Assembly: GCA_050946255.1 (NCBI GenBank)
Contig: JBMNUL010000031.1
Location: 1 to 21,172 of the forward strand
DNA: 21,172 nucleotides
Direction: 5' to 3'
Source: JBMNUL01 sp050946255
GTDB taxonomy: Bacteria; Actinomycetota; Coriobacteriia; Coriobacteriales; CADBOM01
The notes under the pieces: generated by a model
What the model was told of the DNA's origin: nothing
The model's database searches: none
The model's input: only the letters and a program-made list of their open reading frames with translations
Shown: one piece after another, positions 13,623 through 21,172 of the stretch
Numbering within the stretch: the stretch's first letter is position 1
Layout: each line of letters begins with the position of its first letter
Program-made: the position numbers and the translations under genes

Positions 13623-15797
13623 ATGGCCGAAGTGCGCAAAAAGCAAATCGAGAAGAAAGACGAGGACTCCCAAGACGTAAAAGAGGTCGCTGCACCTGGA
13701 ATCAAGATCAACAGCAACGTCGATTCATCTCAGCAGCCAGACACCGAAGCTGAGGCTGAAGTGGAAACTCCTGCAGCAGAACCCGATGCTGCCGAAGCTG
13801 CCGAGACCGCAGAGACCTCGACTGTAGAGGCGCAGCAGGCTGCAGACTCGAAACCCGAGACCGCAGAAGTTGCCGAGGCGGCAAGGTCGATTGCGGAGCC
13901 TGAGCCTGAGGTGGAGAGCGCTGCTGAGGAAGCAACCGAATCGGCTGAGGGAGCGGCTGAGCCCTCTGATACGAACGATGATGCAAGCACCGAGGCTGTG
14001 GAAGCCGAGCCAGAGGGCGAGAGCTCGGATGAGGAAGAGGCCGCCGAGGAGAAACCAGCCGAGGAGAAGCCCGCTGCCAAGAAAAAGAAATCTCCTGGCT
14101 TCATCAGCGTGATGAAGGAATCCAGCAACCAGCGAAAGGCGATGCAGAAGGCCCGCGACGAGGCAAGGGAAAAGCGCGATGCCGAGGTAGAGGAGCAGCG
14201 TGAGAAGAACAAGGTCTCGCTCGAGAAGGCAATGAAGGCATCCAAGACCGACGTCGACCTCGACGCCTTCGATGACGACACGATCGGACTGCTGGCAGAA
14301 GAGGAAGATGAAAACAATACCGGCAAGCTCGAGAAGAAGACCCGCGAGTTCGTCAAACCCAAGACCCGTTTCACCGAGAAGGACAACAACTTCGACGGCG
14401 ATTTCAACACGGTCGAGAGCATGCTCATCGCACAGCGCGAGTTCTTCAACTCGCTGGTCACCCGACCGAGGAACTGGCGTGACTCTGCGGTCACGAGACT
14501 GCATGGGCTCATCAACAGATACGAGACCCCGTTGCTCGAGGCACTGAGCCGCGACCTTGGAATCTCGAAGTACGAGGCATACCTCACCGAACTGGCTCCC
14601 GTGCATGAGGAGCTTGGCAGGATCAGGAAGAACATCGACAACTGGACGGAGAAGAAGAGGGGTCCTCTCACGGCCGCCCTGTTCCCCACCCGTTTCAAGA
14701 CCAAGCTTCAGCCACTTGGATGCATCTGCATCATCAACAGCTGGCAGAGCCCAGTTGCCACCGCGATGATCGCATTGGGCGACGCACTGGCAACAGGCAA
14801 TGTCATCATCCTCAAGAATTCCGGAAGGTGCAAGCGCACCAACCAGGTGTTGGCATCGATGCTCGTGGAGGTCTACAAGCCCGGCTATGTGAAGTTCATC
14901 TTCGGCGGAGACGACCTCGACCAGGTGCTCATCAACTGCCCGTTCGACAAGGTTCTCTATGTTGGGCCAAGGGAGAACAAGGCCACGGTCTTGCAGTCCA
15001 CCGCTGCCGCTGGTGCAGGCGTTGCGATGCTGCTCGACGGGAACAACCCGGTCTATGTCGACAGCTCGGTCAAGGTCAACATGGCAGCCGAGAGGATCAT
15101 GACCGGCAAGATGCTCCACGCCGGACAGACGAGGCTCGCCCCCAGCTACGTGCATATCAGCGAGAGCCTGCACAAGAGCTTCATCAACAGGACCTACGAT
15201 TGGGTGAGGAATACCTACGGCAACGACCCGATCCACTCGAAGGAATATCCGAGGATGTTCTCGAAGAGGGAGTACAAGGAAGTTTGCGACCTCATCGATG
15301 GAATCGGGAGCAAGGAAGAGCTCATCTATGGTGGCGAGCGCGACCCCAAGACGCTCAGGATTGCCCCCACGGTGATTCTGGCAAAGTCAATCGACGCCCC
15401 GATTTTCCGCAAGAAGATCTTCGGGCCAGTTCTCGTAGTCACGACGTTCAAGCGCCCAGAGGAGGTTTTCGGCAGCATCAACAAGGGCCACACTCCCCCG
15501 GCGTTCTATTGCTTCACCAAGAACAAATCGGCCGTCAAGTTCATGATAAACAACGTTCGATTCGGCGAGGGATGCATCAACGACACGGTAATCCAGACCT
15601 TCAACCGTTTGACAACCCACGGCGCTCTTGGAGATGCCGGAATGGGAACGATCGGTGGGCTGGCAGGTTTGGAGGAGTTCTCCGAACGCAAGACCATCGC
15701 CATCAGCAACTCGATGTTCACTCGCAAGTTCAGGTTCCAGCCGTTCCCGAAAGAGTACAAGAAGCTCAGGAGGCTCTACCGCTACAGGTCCAACTAA
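13623..15797 (+). CDS. Aldehyde dehydrogenase-fold protein with acidic extension, probably catalytically dead
   Basis: The 724-residue protein begins at the ATG at 13623, six bases after AGAGGAAGG. Residues about 20-150 are Ala/Glu/Pro-rich and acidic, and about 150-245 Lys/Glu-rich and likely helical. From about 258 the protein follows class 3 aldehyde dehydrogenases: LLEALSRDLGISKYEAYLTE, then IINSWQSPVATAM, GNVIILKNSG, FGPVLVV and a C-terminal basic tail. The key residues are changed: the WN pair is WQ (Gln375), the Glu of LELGGKSP is Leu470, and the Cys of GQTC is Arg504 (AGG at 15132-15134); the PSE of the NAD site is NSG. So NAD-dependent oxidation is unlikely. A structural, regulatory or binding role is inference. 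The frame is intact with no stops, so it is not a decaying pseudogene. Confidence 0.88.
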   Translation: MAEVRKKQIEKKDEDSQDVKEVAAPGIKINSNVDSSQQPDTEAEAEVETPAAEPDAAEAAETAETSTVEAQQAADSKPETAEVAEAARSIAEPEPEVESAAEEATESAEGAAEPSDTNDDASTEAVEAEPEGESSDEEEAAEEKPAEEKPAAKKKKSPGFISVMKESSNQRKAMQKARDEAREKRDAEVEEQREKNKVSLEKAMKASKTDVDLDAFDDDTIGLLAEEEDENNTGKLEKKTREFVKPKTRFTEKDNNFDGDFNTVESMLIAQREFFNSLVTRPRNWRDSAVTRLHGLINRYETPLLEALSRDLGISKYEAYLTELAPVHEELGRIRKNIDNWTEKKRGPLTAALFPTRFKTKLQPLGCICIINSWQSPVATAMIALGDALATGNVIILKNSGRCKRTNQVLASMLVEVYKPGYVKFIFGGDDLDQVLINCPFDKVLYVGPRENKATVLQSTAAAGAGVAMLLDGNNPVYVDSSVKVNMAAERIMTGKMLHAGQTRLAPSYVHISESLHKSFINRTYDWVRNTYGNDPIHSKEYPRMFSKREYKEVCDLIDGIGSKEELIYGGERDPKTLRIAPTVILAKSIDAPIFRKKIFGPVLVVTTFKRPEEVFGSINKGHTPPAFYCFTKNKSAVKFMINNVRFGEGCINDTVIQTFNRLTTHGALGDAGMGTIGGLAGLEEFSERKTIAISNSMFTRKFRFQPFPKEYKKLRRLYRYRSN

Positions 15798-15835
15798 CAT
15801 AGTTCTTGCGATTGGTTGACAGTCCTTGAGACGAT

Positions 15836-15870
15836 AGGACCGTCGCCGAGCAATCGGTGGCGGTCCTTTT
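15836..15870 (+). terminator. Intrinsic terminator after the ALDH-like gene
   Basis: A 14-bp stem starting AGGACCG and ending CGGTCCT encloses a GCAA tetraloop (15850-15853), with two wobble pairs, and is followed by TTTT. It lies 38 bases past the stop codon at 15797. This is a classical rho-independent terminator and separates the ALDH-like gene from the next operon. Confidence 0.9.
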
Positions 15871-15901
15871 CTATCAGGGGTACTTTTAGAGAGCCGGTCC
15901 G

Positions 15902-15992
15902 GCAAGGGCTAAAACGAGAATGAGCCCGACTGGCAAGGAGCACTAACTAGAGAGACGACTGTCCGCAAGGGACACTAACGAGAAAGAGATGG
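15902..15992 (+). repeat. Imperfect short tandem repeat, three units
   Basis: GCAAGG begins units at 15902, 15933 and 15965 (periods 31 and 32). Each continues with a related CTAA-type element and an AGA-rich end. A fourth GCAAGG at 16032 is part of the ribosome site region of the next gene. The units lie between the terminator and the DUF1015 gene, in its leader. They may be a decayed duplication of the leader; function unknown. Confidence 0.45.
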
Positions 15993-16044
15993 CGGTTCGA
16001 ATAGGGCAACTGACCACCGCCAGCGATACAGGCAAGGAGAGACA

Positions 16045-17376
16045 ATGGCAAACATCAGGGCTTTCAAGGGATGGAGATATTCCCCGGAGAAGACAGGGGA
16101 ATCCGGAGTCCCAGATATTTCGGACCTCTGCTCTCCCCCATACGACGTGCTCGACCAAGCTGAAAGAGATGCCCTGGCCGAGAAGAACCCCCACAACGTC
16201 GTGGAGCTGGAGCTTGCTCCGGGCGCGCTCGATCTCGAGACTCCCGGCAACCGATACGTCACGGCGCGCGACACCTGGAATACCTGGGTTGAGCAGGGCG
16301 TCCTTGCCCAGGATGAAGAGCCCTCGATCTATGTGCTCGAGCAGCACTTCAATGTGAATGGCCGCGAGTACCGCCGCACCTGCTTCATAGTCGAGATGGA
16401 CATCTACTCCTTCGATGAGAAGGTCGTGATCCCCCACGAGCTCACGCTCCCAAAGGCGCTCGGCGACCGCTACAGGCTCCTCTCCACGATGAACGTGAAC
16501 ACGAGCCAGGTGCTGGGCCTCTATTCCGACCCGAGCGCTACCTATCAGCAGACTCTCGACGAGGTAAAGTCCAAGGCCCCGGTTGCCAGCGCAGTCGATG
16601 GGCAGGGAGTTGAGAGCTCGCTCTGGAGGGTCACCGACCAGAAGACGATCGACACGATTGTGGCATCCCTCGACTCCAAGCAGGTGTTCATCGCCGATGG
16701 GCACCACAGATACACAGTGGCCGTTGCCTGGAGAGACAAGTGCCGCGAGCTCGCCGCATCTGCGAAGGCCGACTCCGACGCGCCTTCCGGCAAAGCCCCC
16801 AAGACCGACTCCGTCATGATCGCACTTGCCAACATGGACGACCCCCAGCTGCTCATCTTGGCCTACCACAGGGCGGTCAAGGCAGAAGGCCCTCTCGACA
16901 TGCAGGCAATCGATGCTCAGGCTCGGAAGTATTTCGACATCACGGCAGGCGAGCTCGACGACCTCAAGGCAAAGCTGGCGAGCTCCGACAAGCCCGCGTT
17001 CATAATGGTGACCTCCGAGGGCGCAGAGCTCATGGAGCTCAAAGATGACGCCGACCTCGATGAGGGAATGCCCAACGACCATTCCATCGATTGGAAGAAG
17101 CTCGATGTCTCTGTTCTGCACGAGCTGCTCATCAAGCCGATGTTCGGAATCACGCCCGATGAGCCAGAGACCTTGGCGCGCATCGCCTACTCGCAAGATG
17201 ACGTCAAGCTGATAGACGAGATGGGAGAAGGACTCCACGATGCGGTGTTCGTGATGCGCCCGACCCGCATGGACCAGCTGCAGTCTGTGTCGCTCGGGGG
17301 CGAGACAATGCCGCAGAAGTCGACGTTCTTCTATCCCAAACTCCCCTCGGGATTCGTTTTCCGCGACATGAACTGA
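16045..17376 (+). CDS. DUF1015 family protein
   Basis: The 443-residue protein belongs to the DUF1015 family, a conserved but uncharacterised family common in anaerobes. Family features are the start IRAFKGWRYSPEK, SPPYDV at 30-35, the HELTLPKALGDR segment at 131-142, and the strongly conserved ADGHHRYTVAVAWRD at 217-231. The His-His pair H220/H221 and acidic partners suggest a catalytic or metal/nucleotide-binding site, but no activity can be assigned from sequence. The ATG follows a GGAG site by about 5 bases. The HD-domain gene begins 57 bases downstream, so they probably form one transcript. No signal peptide or membrane segment is visible; it should be cytoplasmic. Confidence 0.9.
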   Translation: MANIRAFKGWRYSPEKTGESGVPDISDLCSPPYDVLDQAERDALAEKNPHNVVELELAPGALDLETPGNRYVTARDTWNTWVEQGVLAQDEEPSIYVLEQHFNVNGREYRRTCFIVEMDIYSFDEKVVIPHELTLPKALGDRYRLLSTMNVNTSQVLGLYSDPSATYQQTLDEVKSKAPVASAVDGQGVESSLWRVTDQKTIDTIVASLDSKQVFIADGHHRYTVAVAWRDKCRELAASAKADSDAPSGKAPKTDSVMIALANMDDPQLLILAYHRAVKAEGPLDMQAIDAQARKYFDITAGELDDLKAKLASSDKPAFIMVTSEGAELMELKDDADLDEGMPNDHSIDWKKLDVSVLHELLIKPMFGITPDEPETLARIAYSQDDVKLIDEMGEGLHDAVFVMRPTRMDQLQSVSLGGETMPQKSTFFYPKLPSGFVFRDMN

Positions 17377-17433
17377 GCAAAATGAACGGAATGAGAAAGC
17401 ACACGAAGAGCAGATAAGCAACGCGAGGCGGCA

Positions 17434-18678
17434 ATGACCACGAGAGGAACCGAACATTTCACGCACCTAGACGACGACCAGGTGGCCTACGTACACGACA
17501 GCCTCAGCGGTCGTGAGTCGCTGCTGTCGGAATTCGCCTGTCAAGACGGGGATGCAGTATATGAAAACGGTGTCTCCCCCGAGGAGATGGAATCATCTGA
17601 CGGGGAGCTCTACTATGTGAGACCTCCCTTTGTGGCCGACGTCGACCGCATCATCAACAACCCGTTCTTCACCCGAGCATCCGGCAAGACGCAGGTGTTC
17701 TCCCTTTACCGCAACGACAACATCACGAGGCGCGGTTTCCATATCCAGCTGGTCTCGCAAACCGCGATGAAGATTGCCGCAGCCCTTCGGCTGAACATCT
17801 CGCTGGTGCAGGCCATAGGCCTTGGGCACGACATGGGTCACACGCCGTTCGGTCACGCAGGCGAGCACTTCCTGAACGACATCTACAATGCGCGAACCGG
17901 ACGTTACTTCAACCACAACGTGCACAGCGTGAGGGCGCTTAGAAATGTCGCCCCCTGCAATCTGTCGCTTCAAACCTACAACGGAATGCTCTGCCATTGC
18001 GGGGAGAACAACTTCGCCACCTACACCACGAGCCCCTGCCCCACATTCAACGACCTAGATGCGTTGATGGAGGAATGCTACACGCAGAAGGGCCGCTCCA
18101 GCTTGCTGCGCCCCAGCACGCTCGAAGGCTGTGTGGTGAGAATCTGCGACATCATCGCCTACCTCGGAAAAGACCGCCAGGATGCAGTTGAGACAGGCCT
18201 CATCACCAAGGAGGAGTATTTCCTCGACAGCTTCCTCGGGACCAACAACAGCCAAATCATCCGAAACGTATCGATGAACATCATCAAGAACAGCATCGGC
18301 CGGGACCGCATCTGCATGGACGAGGAGGTCTCGGACGAGATCCGCAGGCTCAAGCGCGGCAACTTCGAGACCATCTACAACTATGACAGCGCCGACAAAG
18401 TATTGAGCCGATTCGTGAAACCGATGATGGAGCAGCTTTACGAGAAGTTCATCGACGACCTAGCTGCCGGGAATGAGAGCTCGCCGGTCTTCACCGACCA
18501 TGCTCATGCATGGTTCATCGAGAACCGCAACCCCGATTATCCCAACCTGCCCCCCAACGAGATTGTGACAGACTACATTGCCTCGATGTCCGACGATTAC
18601 TTCATCGCGGTGTTCCGCCACCTTTTCCCAGATGACCCCAAAGCCCAGCTCGACCTGTATCACCCGTACTTCGGCTGA
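17434..18678 (+). CDS. HD-domain dGTPase-like dNTP triphosphohydrolase
   Basis: This 414-residue protein has the dGTPase/HD hydrolase pattern. FFTRASGKTQVFSLYRNDNITRR at 78-100 precedes H103, which with the HD pair H132/D133 in GLGHDMGHTPFGHAGE and a later D239 in RICDIIAYLGKD gives the metal-binding set. H136 and H141 are the family's further active-site histidines. The family splits dNTPs to deoxynucleosides and triphosphate; substrate specificity (dGTP or other) is not readable here. GAGG lies about 7 bases before the ATG at 17434. It follows the DUF1015 gene closely and ends a likely two-gene unit. An in-frame open stretch of about 80 codons follows the TGA stop, but I see no reason to read through it. 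Confidence 0.88.
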   Translation: MTTRGTEHFTHLDDDQVAYVHDSLSGRESLLSEFACQDGDAVYENGVSPEEMESSDGELYYVRPPFVADVDRIINNPFFTRASGKTQVFSLYRNDNITRRGFHIQLVSQTAMKIAAALRLNISLVQAIGLGHDMGHTPFGHAGEHFLNDIYNARTGRYFNHNVHSVRALRNVAPCNLSLQTYNGMLCHCGENNFATYTTSPCPTFNDLDALMEECYTQKGRSSLLRPSTLEGCVVRICDIIAYLGKDRQDAVETGLITKEEYFLDSFLGTNNSQIIRNVSMNIIKNSIGRDRICMDEEVSDEIRRLKRGNFETIYNYDSADKVLSRFVKPMMEQLYEKFIDDLAAGNESSPVFTDHAHAWFIENRNPDYPNLPPNEIVTDYIASMSDDYFIAVFRHLFPDDPKAQLDLYHPYFG

Positions 18679-19091
18679 GCGCTATGCCGGCTCCCCGTCA
18701 GCGTCCAGCAGTTTCACCTCCATCTCACGACCATTTCGCCAAGCGGAGATGCCGCGACTAACTTGAATACGGCGCAGTACCCCCGCTTTTTCTGCTGCTC
18801 GCCAAGCAGGCGCGCAGCAGAGGTCGTGATTGCAGCGGCCTGCTACGCCAGCTCCCCCACATCTCGAAAAAGTCGCAGGGACTTTGCAAAATTAATGTCA
18901 ATTCTTCGACTCTCGTGAAAATTACCCGTAAATCCCCTATAAACACGCCAGAGCGACAATACAGATTAACCACTACAAACTCGCATAGATTCCCACAAGC
19001 CCTATAATTATCTTGAGTTTGTCTAATCGAAATTCTTGGAGTAACGGGGGGTTATTCCAACCATCACCAGATATTCTTCAAGGAGGGCCTG
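18679..19091. other. Non-coding gap upstream of lemA
   Basis: This 413-base stretch holds no gene I can support. A hairpin at 18792-18820 pairs CTGCTGC with GCAGCAG, with an inner GCC/GGC stem; no T run follows on the plus strand, so it is not a clear terminator. The second half is AT-rich and has a TATAAT at 19003-19008, a candidate -10 for lemA without a clear -35. Confidence 0.4.
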
Positions 19092-19658
19092 ATGGTCGCC
19101 GTAATCGTCGTAGTGGTAATCGTTGTTGTGCTGGTAATTGTCCTGATCCTGCTGTACAACAACCTGATCAAGCTCCGCAACATGGTGGACAATGCCTGGG
19201 CGCAGATCGACGTCATGCTCCAGAGGCGCAACGACTTGATTCCCAACCTCATCAACACAGTGCAGAGCTATATGACCTATGAGCACGACACATTGGAGTC
19301 GCTCACCGCCGCGCGCACATCCATGATAAACGCCAAGACTCCTGAAGAGGCAAGCAAAGCCGACGGGGAGATCACCTCAGCGCTGAGAACCGTGTTCGCT
19401 GTTGCCGAGAACTACCCAGACCTCAAGGCGAGCCAGAACTTCTCCGAACTCCAGGCCGAGCTTGCCAACACCGAGGACAAGATCAGCTACATGCGACAGA
19501 GCTACAACGACACCGTCATGAAGTTCAACACCGCGATTCAAACCTTCCCCGGATTCTTGTTCGCCAAGCCGATGGGCTTCACCCCGCGCCAGAGCTTCAA
19601 TGCGACCCCAGGCGCAGAGCAGGTGCCAGAGGTCTCCTTCGACAACCCCAACAAATGA
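19092..19658 (+). CDS. lemA: LemA family membrane protein
   Basis: The 188-residue protein starts with a single hydrophobic segment (about 2-23, Val/Ile-rich), then the LemA core: LYNNLIKLRNMVDNAWAQID at about 22-41, QRRNDLIPNLINTVQSYMTYE and later AENYPDLKASQNFSELQAELANTEDKI, YNDTVMKFNTAIQTFP and FNATPGAEQVPEVSF. It is a membrane-anchored, mostly helical protein of the LemA family, whose function is not settled. AAGGAGG lies about 6 bases before the ATG. The next gene (DUF2207) starts 67 bases downstream, a pairing common for LemA. Confidence 0.95.
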   Translation: MVAVIVVVVIVVVLVIVLILLYNNLIKLRNMVDNAWAQIDVMLQRRNDLIPNLINTVQSYMTYEHDTLESLTAARTSMINAKTPEEASKADGEITSALRTVFAVAENYPDLKASQNFSELQAELANTEDKISYMRQSYNDTVMKFNTAIQTFPGFLFAKPMGFTPRQSFNATPGAEQVPEVSFDNPNK

Positions 19659-19725
19659 TTATTGGAAACCATGGCAACTGGGCATATATCGGCAGGTTCC
19701 AATCAAGCGTTTTCGAGGGATAGGA

Positions 19726-21172
19726 ATGCGAGAGAACATATCAAGTACGAGCACTGATGGTGTAACGCAAAGGAAACTGCCCGCCATAGTGCTGATGTTG
19801 ATGGCCGCCTTCATGCTGGCCTTTGCCTTTTCAGCGGCTCGACCCCAAGAGGCATATGCCAAATCCTACTCGTGTCCGCAGGTGTCGATTGAGGCCACCG
19901 TGGAGACAGATGGCAGCCTATCTGTGAGCGAGACGAGAACCTTCTCCTTCGACGGATCTTTTTCCGCAGTTTGGTGGGTTTACGACAAGCTCCCCAACTC
20001 GGATGCCGAAGTCGTGACGGATTCCGTCAGCATCACCCAAGCTGGAACAACCACCGAGCTCTCCCCCGTTGATTTTCAAACCACATGGAGATCCTACGGA
20101 GGCCCGGACAATAGCGCCTACTCCTATGACGAGGAAGAGACTACTCTCTATGTGTTCTTCTCCGCCTCCGATGAGGAAATTAGCATTACCACCAACTACC
20201 GCATCACGAACATGGTGCAGGTCTACAAGGATACCGCGGAGCTCTACTGGGCGTTCATCGGATCGGATTGGGGAGTCAACAGCGACAACGTGAGCGTCAC
20301 CCTCACACTGCCCGCTCCCAACGGCACAGCGATCACCCCCGGAGAAACGGTGCGCGGATGGGCACATGGCCCCCTCAACGGATACATCGATGTTGGAACA
20401 GACGGCGTGATCACACTCACCGTGCCCTCGGTCTCATCTGGGGAATACGCCGAAGTCCGCACGACATTCCCAACAGAATGGTTGACCGACCTCCCGGAAT
20501 CTAGCGGCAACCAGCACCAAGACCAGGAAATGCTCAACCAGATACTCCAAGAAGAGAAGAGCTATTCCGACCAGTCAAATACATTTAGAGCGATAACCTG
20601 GCTGTTGTTCGCCGGAGAGATCGCCCTGATCATCTGGGCACTAGTGATGTTCTTCAAATATGGCAAGGAGCACAAGCCCAACTTCAAGGAGAAGTACTGG
20701 CGAGACGTTCCTGCCGAGGACGTGCACCCCACATTGATCGGGAGACTGTGGAGATCGAACAAGAATAGCCCGAAAGACTTTACCGCCACGCTCATGCATC
20801 TCTGCAATATCGGGGTACTGCGCATCGATGCAGGTAACTATCCGAACAAGAGGGGCAAGATCATCAACGACTACTACATCACGCTCTTGGACGGCTATGA
20901 GGACAAGATCAAAGACAGCCCGATCGACAAGGCGGCAATCAAATTTATGTTCGATTATGTGGGATCCAAGAGGAACTCTGTATGGTTCGGCAGCCTGAAG
21001 GAAAAAGAGAAACTCAGCCCAGAGGCTTTCCTAAAAAGTTACGAGAGCTTTCAGAAATGCGTGGACAAAAATTTCGACAAGCTTAAGTTCTATGAGAAGA
21101 AGGGCACAAAATATAAGATCATCACCTATTTCATTGCAATTGCCATTATCTTCGTAGGAATCGTATATCTCG
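19726..21172 (+). CDS. DUF2207 membrane protein, cut by the window end
   Basis: The frame opens at the ATG at 19726 and runs through 482 codons to the window end without a stop, so the protein is incomplete at its C-terminus. A signal or anchor segment (about 18-38) leads to a likely cleavage site after AYA (43-45). An extracellular beta-rich domain follows, with ETRTFSFDGSFSAVWWVY at about 70-87, then a membrane segment at about 288-310 (AITWLLFAGEIALIIWALV) and a cytoplasmic DVHPTLIGRLW segment typical of DUF2207. A second membrane segment begins at about 463. Family function is unknown. It sits 67 bases after lemA, a known neighbour pair. A GGGATAGGA purine stretch precedes the ATG. Confidence 0.9.
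   Translation, partial: MRENISSTSTDGVTQRKLPAIVLMLMAAFMLAFAFSAARPQEAYAKSYSCPQVSIEATVETDGSLSVSETRTFSFDGSFSAVWWVYDKLPNSDAEVVTDSVSITQAGTTTELSPVDFQTTWRSYGGPDNSAYSYDEEETTLYVFFSASDEEISITTNYRITNMVQVYKDTAELYWAFIGSDWGVNSDNVSVTLTLPAPNGTAITPGETVRGWAHGPLNGYIDVGTDGVITLTVPSVSSGEYAEVRTTFPTEWLTDLPESSGNQHQDQEMLNQILQEEKSYSDQSNTFRAITWLLFAGEIALIIWALVMFFKYGKEHKPNFKEKYWRDVPAEDVHPTLIGRLWRSNKNSPKDFTATLMHLCNIGVLRIDAGNYPNKRGKIINDYYITLLDGYEDKIKDSPIDKAAIKFMFDYVGSKRNSVWFGSLKEKEKLSPEAFLKSYESFQKCVDKNFDKLKFYEKKGTKYKIITYFIAIAIIFVGIVYL

Noticed and set aside
13725..15236. 503-codon open frame on the minus strand
   Set aside because: It is antisense to the ALDH-like gene, and its low-complexity content mirrors the acidic repeats of the real gene.
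15943..17466. 507-codon open frame on the minus strand
   Set aside because: It is antisense to the DUF1015 gene and has no recognisable motifs.
18676..18915. Sec read-through of the dGTPase TGA stop
   Set aside because: The frame stays open for about 80 codons, but that is not rare in GC-rich DNA, the extension resembles nothing, and the protein is already full length.

Overview
The window is a GC-rich bacterial chromosome segment (the genes look near 60% GC; I did not compute it) with AT-rich intergenic stretches. The gene set points to an anaerobic actinobacterium of the Coriobacteriia/Eggerthellaceae type: a full selenocysteine system, multi-cluster Fe-S proteins, and LemA/DUF2207 and DUF1015 genes. 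That placement is inference from gene content and style, not from a marker gene.

Layout. Positions 1-523 are AT-rich and hold no convincing gene. A small minus-strand gene (524-883) joins a Phd/YefM antitoxin domain to a rubredoxin-like zinc ribbon. Then comes a selenium island from about 1.0 to 10.0 kb: a cysteine desulfurase (minus), then divergently selA and selB (plus), the selenocysteine tRNA selC (plus, 6390-6486), and convergent to it a minus-strand unit transcribed in the order yedF, a second cysteine desulfurase, a DUF3343 gene, and selD. The selD gene is itself a selenoprotein gene: its reading frame runs through an in-frame TGA at 7510-7512 in the active-site motif, and its true start is at 7641. 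The logic of the island is complete: desulfurases plus the DUF3343 and YedF proteins are candidate handlers of sulfur/selenium, SelD makes selenophosphate, SelA converts Ser-tRNA(Sec) to Sec-tRNA(Sec), SelC is the tRNA, and SelB delivers it to UGA codons. Stem-loops stand about 25 bases before both selA and selB and may be SelB-binding or other leader controls.

Upstream of yedF is a 666-base gap with hairpins, then a cytoplasmic protein with four clear 4Fe-4S motifs plus a central Cys-rich segment (10641-11864), preceded by a 34-bp tandem repeat. Next is a Maf nucleotide pyrophosphatase fused to 5-formyltetrahydrofolate cyclo-ligase (12121-13344, probable TTG start). Divergent from it is a 724-residue protein with an acidic Ala/Glu-rich N-terminal third and an aldehyde dehydrogenase fold in which the catalytic Cys, Glu and Asn are all replaced, so it is probably a non-catalytic pseudo-enzyme. 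A strong terminator follows, then a short imperfect repeat array, a DUF1015 gene, an HD-domain dGTPase-like gene, and, after a 413-base gap, lemA and a DUF2207 membrane protein that runs off the window's end.
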